Positions 6,932 to 13,435 of a DNA stretch of 13,435 bases are shown piece after piece. The first letter of the stretch is position 1. Every line of letters begins with the position of its first letter. The stretch spans positions 1 through 13,435 of the forward strand of contig SHXL01000059.1 of assembly GCA_009693345.1 (NCBI GenBank). The letters are read 5' to 3'. The position numbers and the translations under genes were made by a program. The notes under the pieces were generated by a model, which worked only from the letters and a program-made list of their open reading frames with translations, was not told where the DNA came from and did no database searches. Source of the DNA: Betaproteobacteria bacterium. GTDB taxonomy: Bacteria > Pseudomonadota > Gammaproteobacteria > Burkholderiales > SG8-39.

Positions 6932-8056
6932 TTACCTCAGCCAGAGCCGCAGTGTATCCCAGCCCCGCACGAAAATCCCCGCTGCGGGAACTTCTTCCAG
7001 GGCGACCACCGGGTATTCGCCGAGCGGCCTGCCATCGAGCGTCACGCGCAGGTTGCCGACTCGGGCGCCCGCCGCGATCGGCGCGACTAGCGGCGACAGC
7101 GCGAGCAGTTCAGCCTTCAGCCTCTCGCCCTGGCCCCTGGGTACGGTGACCAACAGATCGGCGCGAAAACCGGCCTTCAATGTCGCGCGCGCGCCCTTCC
7201 AGATCTCGATCTCTTTTACCGGCGCGTTGCCCGCGTAGAGGCGCACCGCATCGAAGAGCTGGAACCCCCAGTTCAACAGCTTTTGCGACTCCTGTGCGCG
7301 CATCGTCTCCGAGGTCGAGCCGAGCAGCACCGAGAGCAGGCGGCGCGGGCCGCGCTTCGAGGACGCGACCAGGCAATAGCCCGCCGCCTCGGTGAAGCCG
7401 GTCTTGACGCCGTCCACCGTGTTGTCCAGCCACAGCAGGCGATTGCGATTCGGCTGGATGATGCCGTTGTAGCGGTACTCGCGCTGCGAGTAGTACTGCG
7501 CGTACTGCTCCGGGAAATCGCGGATCAGCGCGATGGCGAGCAGGTAGAGATCGCGCGCGGTCGAATAGTGCTGCGGGTCGGGCAGGCCCGAGGAATTCAT
7601 GTACCGCGTGTTCTTCATGCCGAGCCGCTCGGCCTCGCGGTTCATCATTCCCGCGAACGCCTCCTCGGATCCGGCCAGCTGCTCGGCGAGGGCAATGCAG
7701 GCATCGTTGCCCGACTGCACGATCATGCCCTGGATCAGTTCACTCACGCTCACCGGCTTGCGCGGCTCGATGAACATGCGCGAGCCGGGAGCGCGCCAGG
7801 CGCGCTCCGACACGTTCACCTGCTGCTCGAGCGAGAGTTTTTTCTCCTTCAGCGCGGCGAACACCAGATAAGCCGTCATCAGCTTGGTGAGCGATGCAGG
7901 CTCGAAGCGCTCGTCCGGCTTCTCCGCCGCGAGAATCTGATCGCTCGAGACATCCACGACCATCCAGGCACGGCCCGTCACCTGCGGCGGCTGGGGCGCC
8001 TGCGCCATGGCGAGCGCCGGCAGAAAGTGGAACAGGAAGAAGCAGTAGCGCAACAT
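6932..8056 (-). CDS. dacC: D-alanyl-D-alanine carboxypeptidase (PBP5/6 type)
   Basis: Low-molecular-weight penicillin-binding protein that trims the terminal D-alanine from peptidoglycan stem peptides. The 374-residue precursor starts with a hydrophobic signal peptide cut near ALAMAQA (residues 14-20). The S11 peptidase domain has all three active-site motifs: S55-x-x-K58 (SLTK), S115-G-N117 and K218-T-G. A PBP5-type C-terminal beta-sandwich follows from about residue 275. The last residues (FVRGWDTLRLWLR) form a short amphipathic helix of the kind that anchors this family to the periplasmic face of the inner membrane. AAGG precedes the ATG, which begins 3 nt after the rlpA stop. The symbol could equally be dacA, since E. 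coli paralogues cannot be separated from sequence alone. Confidence 0.95.
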   Translation of the reverse strand: MLRYCFFLFHFLPALAMAQAPQPPQVTGRAWMVVDVSSDQILAAEKPDERFEPASLTKLMTAYLVFAALKEKKLSLEQQVNVSERAWRAPGSRMFIEPRKPVSVSELIQGMIVQSGNDACIALAEQLAGSEEAFAGMMNREAERLGMKNTRYMNSSGLPDPQHYSTARDLYLLAIALIRDFPEQYAQYYSQREYRYNGIIQPNRNRLLWLDNTVDGVKTGFTEAAGYCLVASSKRGPRRLLSVLLGSTSETMRAQESQKLLNWGFQLFDAVRLYAGNAPVKEIEIWKGARATLKAGFRADLLVTVPRGQGERLKAELLALSPLVAPIAAGARVGNLRVTLDGRPLGEYPVVALEEVPAAGIFVRGWDTLRLWLR

Positions 8057-8059
8057 TGG

Positions 8060-8923
8060 TTACCTTCCGACGAGCATCGGCCGCAGACTCAGTTCCGCCT
8101 GGATTCGATCCGCAATCGAGCGTGCCTCGTCCTGCGAGCGGTAGGGGCCGAGGTGCAGGCGGAAGACGCTGCCGGCGGCGACAATCTGGATCGCTTCGGA
8201 CAGCCAGGCCAGTTCGCGGTAGACACGAATACGGAAATTCTCGGCCGACTCTCGCGCAGAAAAGGCCGCTAACTGCAGGAACACGCCTTGGGCTTCGGCT
8301 CTTGCTTCGCGGACCGGTTCTGTTTTTTCGGGAAACACGGATTCCACTTCAAGGCGTGCACTCCCGGCCTCAGCGTAGCCGAGCTTCCAGGCGGCGGCGT
8401 AGGACAGATCGATGACGCGGTCCGAGTGGAACGGGCCGCGATCGTTGATCCGCACCACGACGCTGCGACTGTTGGCGACATTGGTGACGCGCACGTAGCT
8501 CGGAATCGGCAGCGTCGGATGGGCCGCGGTCATTCCGTACATATCGTAGGGTTCACCACTAGAGGTGGGCGCGCCGTGAAAGCGCCGGCCGTACCAGCTC
8601 CCGATCCCGGTCTGCTTGAACGACGCCGAGCTCGCGACTGGGGCGTAGTCCTTGCCGAACACCTGGTAGGGGCGGTTGGCGAATCGGTGCAGGGGCTCGG
8701 CCTTCGGCACCGCATCCGATACCTCCGCAAGGTTCGGAGACGGACTGTCACCTGGGCCATCATCCTTGTAATAGGCGCCTTTTCTCGGCGTGGCAGTCGT
8801 TGCCGCGGCGGGCCTGTCGGGCGATTGGGTTTGCGCCAATGGCTGCTGCGCTTCGCGCGTCGACAGCATGCCGCAGCCGGCAAGCGCAGCCAGGCAAGAC
8901 AAAGCGAAACAGGGCGAGCGCAT
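8060..8923 (-). CDS. rlpA: RlpA-like septal lytic transglycosylase lipoprotein
   Basis: A 287-residue lipoprotein with lipobox LAGC (C17). After a low-complexity Pro/Ser/Ala linker carrying YYKDDGPGD, a feature I associate with betaproteobacterial RlpA, comes the double-psi beta-barrel domain at about 103-195. It holds GSWYG, then H135 (TAAHP) and D161 (INDRGPF), which match the residues needed for cleavage of glycan strands lacking stem peptides in Pseudomonas RlpA. A SPOR domain (about 211-287) should target it to denuded peptidoglycan at the division site. DacC directly downstream acts on the same wall polymer. The start at 8921-8923 has no strong ribosome-binding site but gives a proper lipoprotein signal. 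It lies 18 nt after pyrC', which is unusual, as rlpA normally follows mrdB-type genes. Confidence 0.94.
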   Translation of the reverse strand: MRSPCFALSCLAALAGCGMLSTREAQQPLAQTQSPDRPAAATTATPRKGAYYKDDGPGDSPSPNLAEVSDAVPKAEPLHRFANRPYQVFGKDYAPVASSASFKQTGIGSWYGRRFHGAPTSSGEPYDMYGMTAAHPTLPIPSYVRVTNVANSRSVVVRINDRGPFHSDRVIDLSYAAAWKLGYAEAGSARLEVESVFPEKTEPVREARAEAQGVFLQLAAFSARESAENFRIRVYRELAWLSEAIQIVAAGSVFRLHLGPYRSQDEARSIADRIQAELSLRPMLVGR

Positions 8924-8941
8924 TGCGCGCGGGTCCGGGGA

Positions 8942-10201
8942 CTAGGCTTCGTAGACGACGCTGCCGGCGACAAGCGTCGCCCGCACCCGCCCCGCCAGCT
9001 CATAGCCGAGAAATGGCGTGTTCTTGCCCTGGCTCTTGAGCGCTTCGAGAACGACGCGCCAGTGCTGCCCGGGGTCGAACAGCACCAGATCCGCGGGCGC
9101 GCCCGGTTCGATGCGGCCTGATTGCACGCCGAGGATGCGTGCCGGGTCGCTGGTAACCCGCGCCAGGGACGTTGCCAGCGGCAATTTCCGCGCTGCGCCC
9201 CATTTGAGTACCAGCGGCAGCAGCAACTCAAGGCCGCTCGCTCCCGGCTCGGCTTCGGCAAACGGCAATTGCTTCTGGTCTTCGTCGACCGGCGTGTGGT
9301 CGGATACCGCGCAGTCGATGGTGCCGTCGGCAAGGCCGGCGGCGAGCGCTTCGCGGTCGCGCTGCGAGCGCAGCGGCGGCTCGAGCCGGCAGTGCGAATC
9401 GTAGTAGCCGAGGTCCATTTCCGACAGATGCACGTGATGGATGCCGACGTCGCAGCTGACCGGCAGCCCCTCTTTTTTCGCCGCGCGAATCATCTCTACG
9501 GCAAGCGCGGTGGATAGACGGCAGACATGCACGCGGGAGCCCGTGGCGCGCACCAGCTGCAGCAGGCTGCCCAGCGCGATGGTCTCGGCAAACGCCGGGA
9601 TGCCGGGCAATCCCAGCCGGGTCGCGACTTCGCCGTCATGCGCGACGCCTCCGCGCGCGAGGCATGGGTCCTCTGCCCGCATCCACACCGGAAAGCCGAA
9701 GGTGGCGGCGTACTGCATCGCGCGCCAGAGCACCTGCGTGTCGGCCAGGGGCGCGTTGGCCTGAGAGAAGGCGACGCAGCCCGCCTCGGCAAGCTCGGCC
9801 ATCTCGGTCAGGCGCTCTCCCGCCAGCTTCACCGTCAGCGCGCCGATCGGATAGACGCGCGCCCGGGCAAGCGCCTTGGCGCGCCGGCGCAGCATGTCCA
9901 CCAGGCCCGGCTCGTCCAAAGGCGGATCGGTGTCCGGCGGACAGGCGAGACTGGTTACGCCGCCTGCCACCGCGGCGTCCATTTCCGATTCGAGCGTCGC
10001 CTTGTATTCATAACCCGGTTCACGCAGGCGTGCCGACAGGTCGATCAGGCCGGGTGCGACAACAAGACCTTTGGCGTCAATGGTTCGATCTGTTTTCTCT
10101 TTCGTGCCGGAAATTTTTCCATCGGAGACGAATACATCCCCAATTTCATCCCGCCCGCTGGCAGGATCGACGATGCGTCCGCCCTTGATCAGGATCTTCA
10201 T
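8942..10201 (-). CDS. pyrC': Non-catalytic dihydroorotase-like protein (PyrC')
   Basis: A 419-residue amidohydrolase-fold protein of the type I dihydroorotase family, 12 nt downstream of pyrB. It should not be an active enzyme, because the metal ligands are gone. The usual D-x-H-x-H-x-R reads DLSARLR (54-60). The later histidine motifs are altered to WMRAED (R175) and VCRLST (R228). D301 in VSDHTP remains, but the second His of the usual DHxPH motif is replaced. Pseudomonas has the same arrangement, where PyrC' is a structural partner needed to assemble the class A aspartate transcarbamoylase dodecamer. That is the most likely role here, with a separate active dihydroorotase elsewhere in the genome. 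Automatic annotation would probably call it dihydroorotase. Confidence 0.93.
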   Translation of the reverse strand: MKILIKGGRIVDPASGRDEIGDVFVSDGKISGTKEKTDRTIDAKGLVVAPGLIDLSARLREPGYEYKATLESEMDAAVAGGVTSLACPPDTDPPLDEPGLVDMLRRRAKALARARVYPIGALTVKLAGERLTEMAELAEAGCVAFSQANAPLADTQVLWRAMQYAATFGFPVWMRAEDPCLARGGVAHDGEVATRLGLPGIPAFAETIALGSLLQLVRATGSRVHVCRLSTALAVEMIRAAKKEGLPVSCDVGIHHVHLSEMDLGYYDSHCRLEPPLRSQRDREALAAGLADGTIDCAVSDHTPVDEDQKQLPFAEAEPGASGLELLLPLVLKWGAARKLPLATSLARVTSDPARILGVQSGRIEPGAPADLVLFDPGQHWRVVLEALKSQGKNTPFLGYELAGRVRATLVAGSVVYEA

Positions 10202-10213
10202 CCGCCGTTTTTC

Positions 10214-11176
10214 CTAGTTCCCCGCCACGATGGACATCACCGCCATGCGCACCGCAATGCCGAAGGTGACCTGCGGCAGGATCACCGAATGCGGGCCGTC
10301 GGCCACGGAAGAGTCGATCTCCACGCCACGATTCATCGGCCCCGGGTGCATCACGATGGCGTCGGGCTTCGCGAGCGCGAGCTTGTCCGCGGTCAGGCCG
10401 TAGTGCTTGAAGAATTCCTGTGCCGAGGGCAGCAGCGCGCCGTTCATGCGTTCGTTCTGCAGCCGCAGCATCACCACCACATCGCAATCCTTGAGGCCGG
10501 CGCGCACGTCGTGGAACACGCGCACGCCGAGCGTTTCGACCCTCGCCGGCAGCAAGGTTTGAGGGCCTATCACGCGCACCTCGGGGGCGCCCAGCGTGGT
10601 GAGACCGTGGATCAGGGACCGCGCGACGCGGGAATGCAGCACGTCGCCCACGATCGCCACCGTGAGCCGTGCAAAGTCCTTCTTGTAGTGGCGAATGGTA
10701 AAGAGATCGAGCAGGCCCTGGGTCGGGTGCGCGTGCCTGCCGTCGCCCGCGTTGATGACATGCTCGTGCGGCTTGACGTGTCGCGCGATCAGGTAAGGCG
10801 CGCCAGAGGAACCGTGGCGCACTACAAACACGTCGGCCTGCATCGCAGAGAGGTTGGCCACCGTATCGAGCAGTGATTCGCCCTTCGATTGCGAACTCAC
10901 CGCGACGTTAAGATTGATGACGTCGGCCGAGAGCCGCTTGGCCGCAATCTCGAAGGTGGTGCGCGTGCGGGTCGACGCTTCGAAGAACAGGTTGAATACG
11001 CTCTTGCCGCGCAGCAGCGGCACTTTCTTCACTTCCCGTTCGGTGACGCCGGCGAAGGACTCGGCGGTGTCCAGAATCTGAATGAGTATTTCGCGCGGCA
11101 GCCCTTCGATCGAAAGCAGGTGCTGAAGCTCGCCGTTGGCGTTGAGCTGCGGGTTGTGAGGGAAACTACGCGGCAC
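10214..11176 (-). CDS. pyrB: Aspartate carbamoyltransferase catalytic chain
   Basis: Catalyses the first committed pyrimidine step, carbamoyl phosphate plus L-aspartate to carbamoyl aspartate. The 320-residue protein carries the carbamoyl-phosphate loop STRTRT (68-73), the loop lysine K98 (SKGES), HPTQ (150-153), MLRLQNER (236-243) and HPGPMNRG (277-284), so both substrate sites are complete. I chose the GTG at 11174-11176: it follows GGAG by seven bases and gives a family-like N-terminus. The frame stays open 43 codons further upstream, but that part lies inside pyrR and looks unlike the family. The gene overlaps the pyrR end by 11 nt. The following pyrC' points to a class A complex rather than the PyrI-regulated enterobacterial form. 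Confidence 0.96.
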   Translation of the reverse strand: MPRSFPHNPQLNANGELQHLLSIEGLPREILIQILDTAESFAGVTEREVKKVPLLRGKSVFNLFFEASTRTRTTFEIAAKRLSADVINLNVAVSSQSKGESLLDTVANLSAMQADVFVVRHGSSGAPYLIARHVKPHEHVINAGDGRHAHPTQGLLDLFTIRHYKKDFARLTVAIVGDVLHSRVARSLIHGLTTLGAPEVRVIGPQTLLPARVETLGVRVFHDVRAGLKDCDVVVMLRLQNERMNGALLPSAQEFFKHYGLTADKLALAKPDAIVMHPGPMNRGVEIDSSVADGPHSVILPQVTFGIAVRMAVMSIVAGN

Positions 11177-11666
11177 GCTCGAGCTCCAGTGCAAGCCTGC
11201 CGTTCGCCGCGCGCCTGAGACGAAGCCGCATGCCCTCGGGCACGTCAACTTGCGCGCCGCAGTACTGCGCGGCAATCGGCAGCTGCCGGCCGCCGCGGTC
11301 GGCAAGGACCACCAGCGTGATGCTTTTCGGCCGGCCGTAGTCGAAGAGTTCGTTCAACGCCGCGCGCACCGTGCGCCCGGTGTAGAGCACGTCGTCCACC
11401 AGCAGGATCTCCCGGCCCTCGACCTCAAACGGAATCCTGGTGCGCTTGGGATCGTGTTTGAGTCCCTCCTTGGCGTAATCGTCGCGGTAGAACGCGATAT
11501 CCATGAGCCCCAGCGGTTCCTTCAGCCCGAGCAGCGGATGCAGCCGCTCGGCAAGCCAGGCGCCGCCGGTATGCAGGCCGATCATCGCCGTGGCAGGCGT
11601 GACGCGCACCTTGAGCTCGGCCACAAGCCTGGGCAGCAATGCTTCGGCGTCAGGAATCTTGGTCAC
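11166..11666 (-). CDS. pyrR: PyrR bifunctional pyr regulator / uracil phosphoribosyltransferase
   Basis: A 166-residue PRTase-fold protein. The PRPP-binding loop ILLVDDVLYTGRT spans about 87-99, with the FYRDDY segment (59-64) and HTGG (32-35) also typical of PyrR. In Gram-positives PyrR binds pyr mRNA to control attenuation. In Pseudomonas and relatives a PyrR homologue is found directly before pyrB and has been linked to pyr control, while uracil phosphoribosyltransferase activity varies. Its place immediately before pyrB supports a regulatory role. I see no attenuator hairpin between pyrR and pyrB, because the genes overlap. The GTG start overlaps the ruvX stop as GTGA, so translation is probably coupled. 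Confidence 0.94.
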   Translation of the reverse strand: MTKIPDAEALLPRLVAELKVRVTPATAMIGLHTGGAWLAERLHPLLGLKEPLGLMDIAFYRDDYAKEGLKHDPKRTRIPFEVEGREILLVDDVLYTGRTVRAALNELFDYGRPKSITLVVLADRGGRQLPIAAQYCGAQVDVPEGMRLRLRRAANGRLALELERAA

Positions 11667-12118
11667 GAACTGCGGTCACCGAAGAATTGCTCGAGGATGA
11701 TTTGCGCAGCGTGTGAATCGAGGGTTTTGCCCCTCGCCAGGGTGGCTGTCTTGCGCTTGCCGTACGCTGCCCGCATGCGGCTCTCGACCTCCACCGAGCT
11801 GTAGCGCTCGTTGATCATCTCCACCGGGAGACTGAAGCGGCCGTTCAGCTGGCGCGCGAAACGCTCGGCCCGGCGCGTCATTTCGTGGGGCGCACCGTCC
11901 TCGCCGAGCGGGCGCCCGACGACCAGCAGGGAAGGTTTCCACTCCTGCACCAGGCGTTCGATCGCAATGAGGCGTCCGGGCTGGGTCTGCGCGGCGACGC
12001 CCGGCAGCGGATGCGCGGTGCCGAGTTCCGCTTCGCCCACGGCGACACCGATACGCTGCAATCCGAAATCGAACGCAAGAACAGTATTGGCGGCTAAACG
12101 GCGGGCCTTGTCAGGCAT
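11663..12118 (-). CDS. ruvX: Putative pre-16S rRNA nuclease / Holliday junction resolvase YqgF
   Basis: A 151-residue YqgF/RuvX protein with an RNase H-like fold. The acidic residues are D16 (AFDFGLQRIG), E104 (INERYSSVE) and D134 (KTLDSHAA), and VGRPLGEDG (67-75) is the usual glycine-rich segment. Family members are linked to 5' maturation of 16S rRNA and were earlier proposed as Holliday junction resolvases; the sequence cannot decide between these. ATG 12116-12118 is chosen because it overlaps the yqgE TGA (ATGCCTGA) and gives the normal length; 23 further upstream codons lie inside yqgE and look unrelated. The pairing with yqgE upstream and pyrR downstream is a conserved proteobacterial order. 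Confidence 0.95.
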   Translation of the reverse strand: MPDKARRLAANTVLAFDFGLQRIGVAVGEAELGTAHPLPGVAAQTQPGRLIAIERLVQEWKPSLLVVGRPLGEDGAPHEMTRRAERFARQLNGRFSLPVEMINERYSSVEVESRMRAAYGKRKTATLARGKTLDSHAAQIILEQFFGDRSS

Positions 12119-12695
12119 GTCCCGCCTGGTCGGCGAGCTGCGCGTAGTCGATCCCCAGCAACTGCATGGCCGCGGGCAGGCGCTCATCGGCAGGAATGTC
12201 GAACAGGATGGCGTCCCTTGCCTCGACAGTGAGCCAGGCGTTCTGCTTCAGTTCATGCTCGATCTGGCCGGCCGACCAGCCGGCGTAGCCGAGCGAAACC
12301 AGCATCTTCGCAGGGCCCTCGCCGCGGCCGACCGCCTCGAGTATGTCCTTGGAGGTGGTCAGGCCGATGGTGTCGCGCACCCCGCTGCTTACCTTCAACG
12401 TCGACTGCCACTCGCCTGCGGGCAGGTGCAGGACGAAGCCTCGATCGGTCTGCACCGGGCCGCCGAAATAGATCGGCAGTTCGGCGAAAGTACTGTTCTT
12501 GAGGCTCAGGGACAGGCGCTCGAACAGCGCCTGCAGGGTCATGTCGATCGGGCGGTTGACGACAATGCCGAGCGCCCCTTGATCGTTGTGCTCGCAGACG
12601 TAGGTCAGCGTCTTTGCAAAGTACGGATCTGCCATGTTGGGCATGGCGATCAGGAAATGATTCGTCAGATTGATCGAGGACACGCTCGGCGCCAT
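12111..12695 (-). CDS. yqgE: YqgE/AlgH family protein (UPF0301)
   Basis: A 194-residue member of the UPF0301 family, called AlgH in Pseudomonas, of unknown biochemical function. Typical segments are LTNHFLIAMPNMADPYF (10-26), YVCEHNDQGALGIVVNRP (32-49), the FGGPVQTDRGFVLH stretch, and GYAGWSAGQIEHEL (about 136-149). There is no signal peptide or membrane segment, so it should be cytoplasmic. It is the first gene of the tightly spaced leftward operon, with 51 nt separating it from the rubredoxin stop, so an operon promoter may lie in or before that gap. The ATG at 12693-12695 has only a weak ribosome-binding site but fits the family N-terminus. Confidence 0.94.
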   Translation of the reverse strand: MAPSVSSINLTNHFLIAMPNMADPYFAKTLTYVCEHNDQGALGIVVNRPIDMTLQALFERLSLSLKNSTFAELPIYFGGPVQTDRGFVLHLPAGEWQSTLKVSSGVRDTIGLTTSKDILEAVGRGEGPAKMLVSLGYAGWSAGQIEHELKQNAWLTVEARDAILFDIPADERLPAAMQLLGIDYAQLADQAGHA

Positions 12696-12746
12696 TTTAC
12701 CGCATCGTGCGCCCGCCGTCCGCTGATTTCTCCCGGGACGGAAGCT

Positions 12747-12932
12747 TCAGATCTCCATCATTTCGAAGTCGTCCTTGCGCGCGCCGCACTCGGGACAGGT
12801 CCAGTTCATCGGCACGTCCTCCCAACGCGTGCCCGGTGCGATGCCTTCACCGGGAATTCCTGCGGCTTCGTCGTAAACCCATCCGCAGATGAGGCACATC
12901 CACGTCTTGAATTGAACTTGTTGCTCGGTCAT
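12747..12932 (-). CDS. Rubredoxin
   Basis: A 61-residue one-iron electron carrier. The four iron-binding cysteines are C13 and C16 (CLICGWVY) and C46 and C49 (CPECGARK), and the intervening GIPGEGIAPGTRWEDVP is the standard rubredoxin core. It probably passes electrons to an oxygenase, reductase or oxidative-stress enzyme, and the partner is not visible here. I chose ATG 12930-12932, which gives the normal short length. An upstream GTG at 12981-12983 would add 17 residues unlike the family and run into the start of thiD. No ribosome-binding site stands before the chosen ATG. The rubredoxin-thiD divergent pair is a familiar betaproteobacterial neighbourhood. Confidence 0.95.
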   Translation of the reverse strand: MTEQQVQFKTWMCLICGWVYDEAAGIPGEGIAPGTRWEDVPMNWTCPECGARKDDFEMMEI

Positions 12933-12970
12933 TGGAGGCGGGACAGTAAAATTGCCCCGGATAATAGCGC
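12933..12970. promoter_or_regulatory. Divergent rubredoxin/thiD promoter region
   Basis: Only 38 nt separate the two divergent start codons. GGATAATA at 12959-12966 gives a -10-like GATAAT for thiD (12960-12965) and a -10-like TATTAT on the opposite strand (12961-12966) for rubredoxin. No good -35 box fits either. If the thiD element is used, transcription would start at about its ATG (12971), giving a leaderless or near-leaderless message. This is a reading of sequence shape only. Confidence 0.35.
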
Positions 12971-13435
12971 ATGTCGTCGTCACCTCCTGCGGTACTTGCC
13001 TTTGCCGCTTCCGATCCGACCGGCGGCGCAGGCCTGCAGGCGGACCTGCTCACGCTCGCGAGCCTCGGCTGTCATCCACTGTCGGTTCTTACCGGGCTCA
13101 CGGTGCAGGACACGCGCGGCGTCGAGAGCCTGCTTGCGATCGAAACGGCGTGGGTCGAGCGCCAGGCGCGCCGCGTGCTCGAAGACATGCCGGTCGCGGC
13201 GTTCAAGCTCGGTGTTCTCGGATCCCCCGGCAACGCACGGGTTATTGCCGCCATCCTCGCGGAGCATCCACGCATACCCGTGGTGCTCGATCCAGTGCTC
13301 GCCTCCGGCCGGGGGGACGTGCTCGCGGATGCAGAAACGATTGAGGTATTGCGCAGCGGGCTTCTGCCACTCGTGACGGTGCTGACGCCCAACAGCCTGG
13401 AGGCGCGTTGCCTGGCCGGTGCAGCGCCGGATGCG
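12971..13435 (+). CDS. thiD: Hydroxymethylpyrimidine/phosphomethylpyrimidine kinase, N-terminal part (cut by window edge)
   Basis: The first 155 codons of a ribokinase-fold kinase that phosphorylates hydroxymethylpyrimidine and its monophosphate for thiamine synthesis. AASDPTGGAGLQADL (12-26) is the near-invariant ThiD N-terminal motif that binds the pyrimidine. A GLTVQDT segment follows at about 42-48, then DPVLASGRGD from D107, and LTPNSLEA near the cut end. The C-terminal region with the ATP-binding and catalytic parts lies outside the window, so activity cannot be judged. The ATG at 12971-12973 fits the family start closely, and no ribosome-binding site precedes it. The gene is divergent from rubredoxin. 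Confidence 0.95.
   Translation, partial: MSSSPPAVLAFAASDPTGGAGLQADLLTLASLGCHPLSVLTGLTVQDTRGVESLLAIETAWVERQARRVLEDMPVAAFKLGVLGSPGNARVIAAILAEHPRIPVVLDPVLASGRGDVLADAETIEVLRSGLLPLVTVLTPNSLEARCLAGAAPDA

Noticed and set aside
5836..7149. Rightward open frame of 437 codons antisense to dat and ybeD
   Set aside because: It is a shadow of the dat, ybeD and dacC coding strand with no domain or ribosome-binding evidence.
9527..10876. Rightward open frame of 449 codons antisense to pyrC' and pyrB
   Set aside because: The opposite strand encodes two clear enzymes with complete motifs; this frame is His/Arg-rich and matches no family I know.
11811..13376. Rightward open frame of 521 codons antisense to ruvX, yqgE and rubredoxin
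   Set aside because: It runs antisense through three recognisable genes and into thiD in another frame. Its Arg/Ala/Pro-rich composition is typical of shadow frames in GC-rich DNA.

Overview
The window is GC-rich chromosomal DNA that looks betaproteobacterial. The clues are a divergent DUF2782-type gene beside polA, the order yqgE-ruvX-pyrR-pyrB-pyrC' with a non-catalytic dihydroorotase homologue, and an rlpA-dacC-dat-ybeD-lipB-lipA cell-wall/lipoate run. Almost everything is core housekeeping. I see no phage, transposase, CRISPR array or intact rRNA/tRNA gene, and no undescribed multi-gene system that I could defend.

Left part (1-2892): the start of an exported DUF2782-like protein runs leftward off the edge, followed by a complete rightward DNA polymerase I with 5'-nuclease, 3'-5' exonuclease and polymerase domains. 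A short hairpin follows its stop codon.

Middle (about 2893-4199): this is the unusual stretch. It lies where polA and the long leftward operon converge. It holds a noncoding segment with a 23-nt match, from memory, to the 3' end of betaproteobacterial tmRNA (a possible attachment-site remnant) among inverted repeats. Next comes a TauE/SafE permease gene broken by two in-frame stop codons, then a DUF4197 gene that has lost its C-terminal part and appears frameshifted at its start. The intact neighbours on both sides make this a local patch of gene decay.

Right part (4200-12695): eleven tightly packed leftward genes, with overlaps or gaps of at most 18 nt, read in transcription order yqgE, ruvX, pyrR, pyrB, pyrC', rlpA, dacC, dat, ybeD, lipB, lipA. 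They join Holliday-junction/RNA processing (RuvX), pyrimidine synthesis and its control (PyrR, PyrB, PyrC'), envelope remodelling (RlpA, DacC), D-amino acid metabolism (Dat) and lipoate attachment (LipB, LipA). The decayed DUF4197 and tauE genes were once the operon's tail. The operon looks like a join of two clusters usually seen apart.

Right edge (12696-13435): a leftward rubredoxin gene and a divergent rightward thiD, cut by the window end, share a 38-nt promoter region.

Several starts were chosen inside longer open frames (lipA, pyrB, ruvX, ybeD, rubredoxin) because of overlaps with upstream stop codons, ribosome-binding sites and family length.
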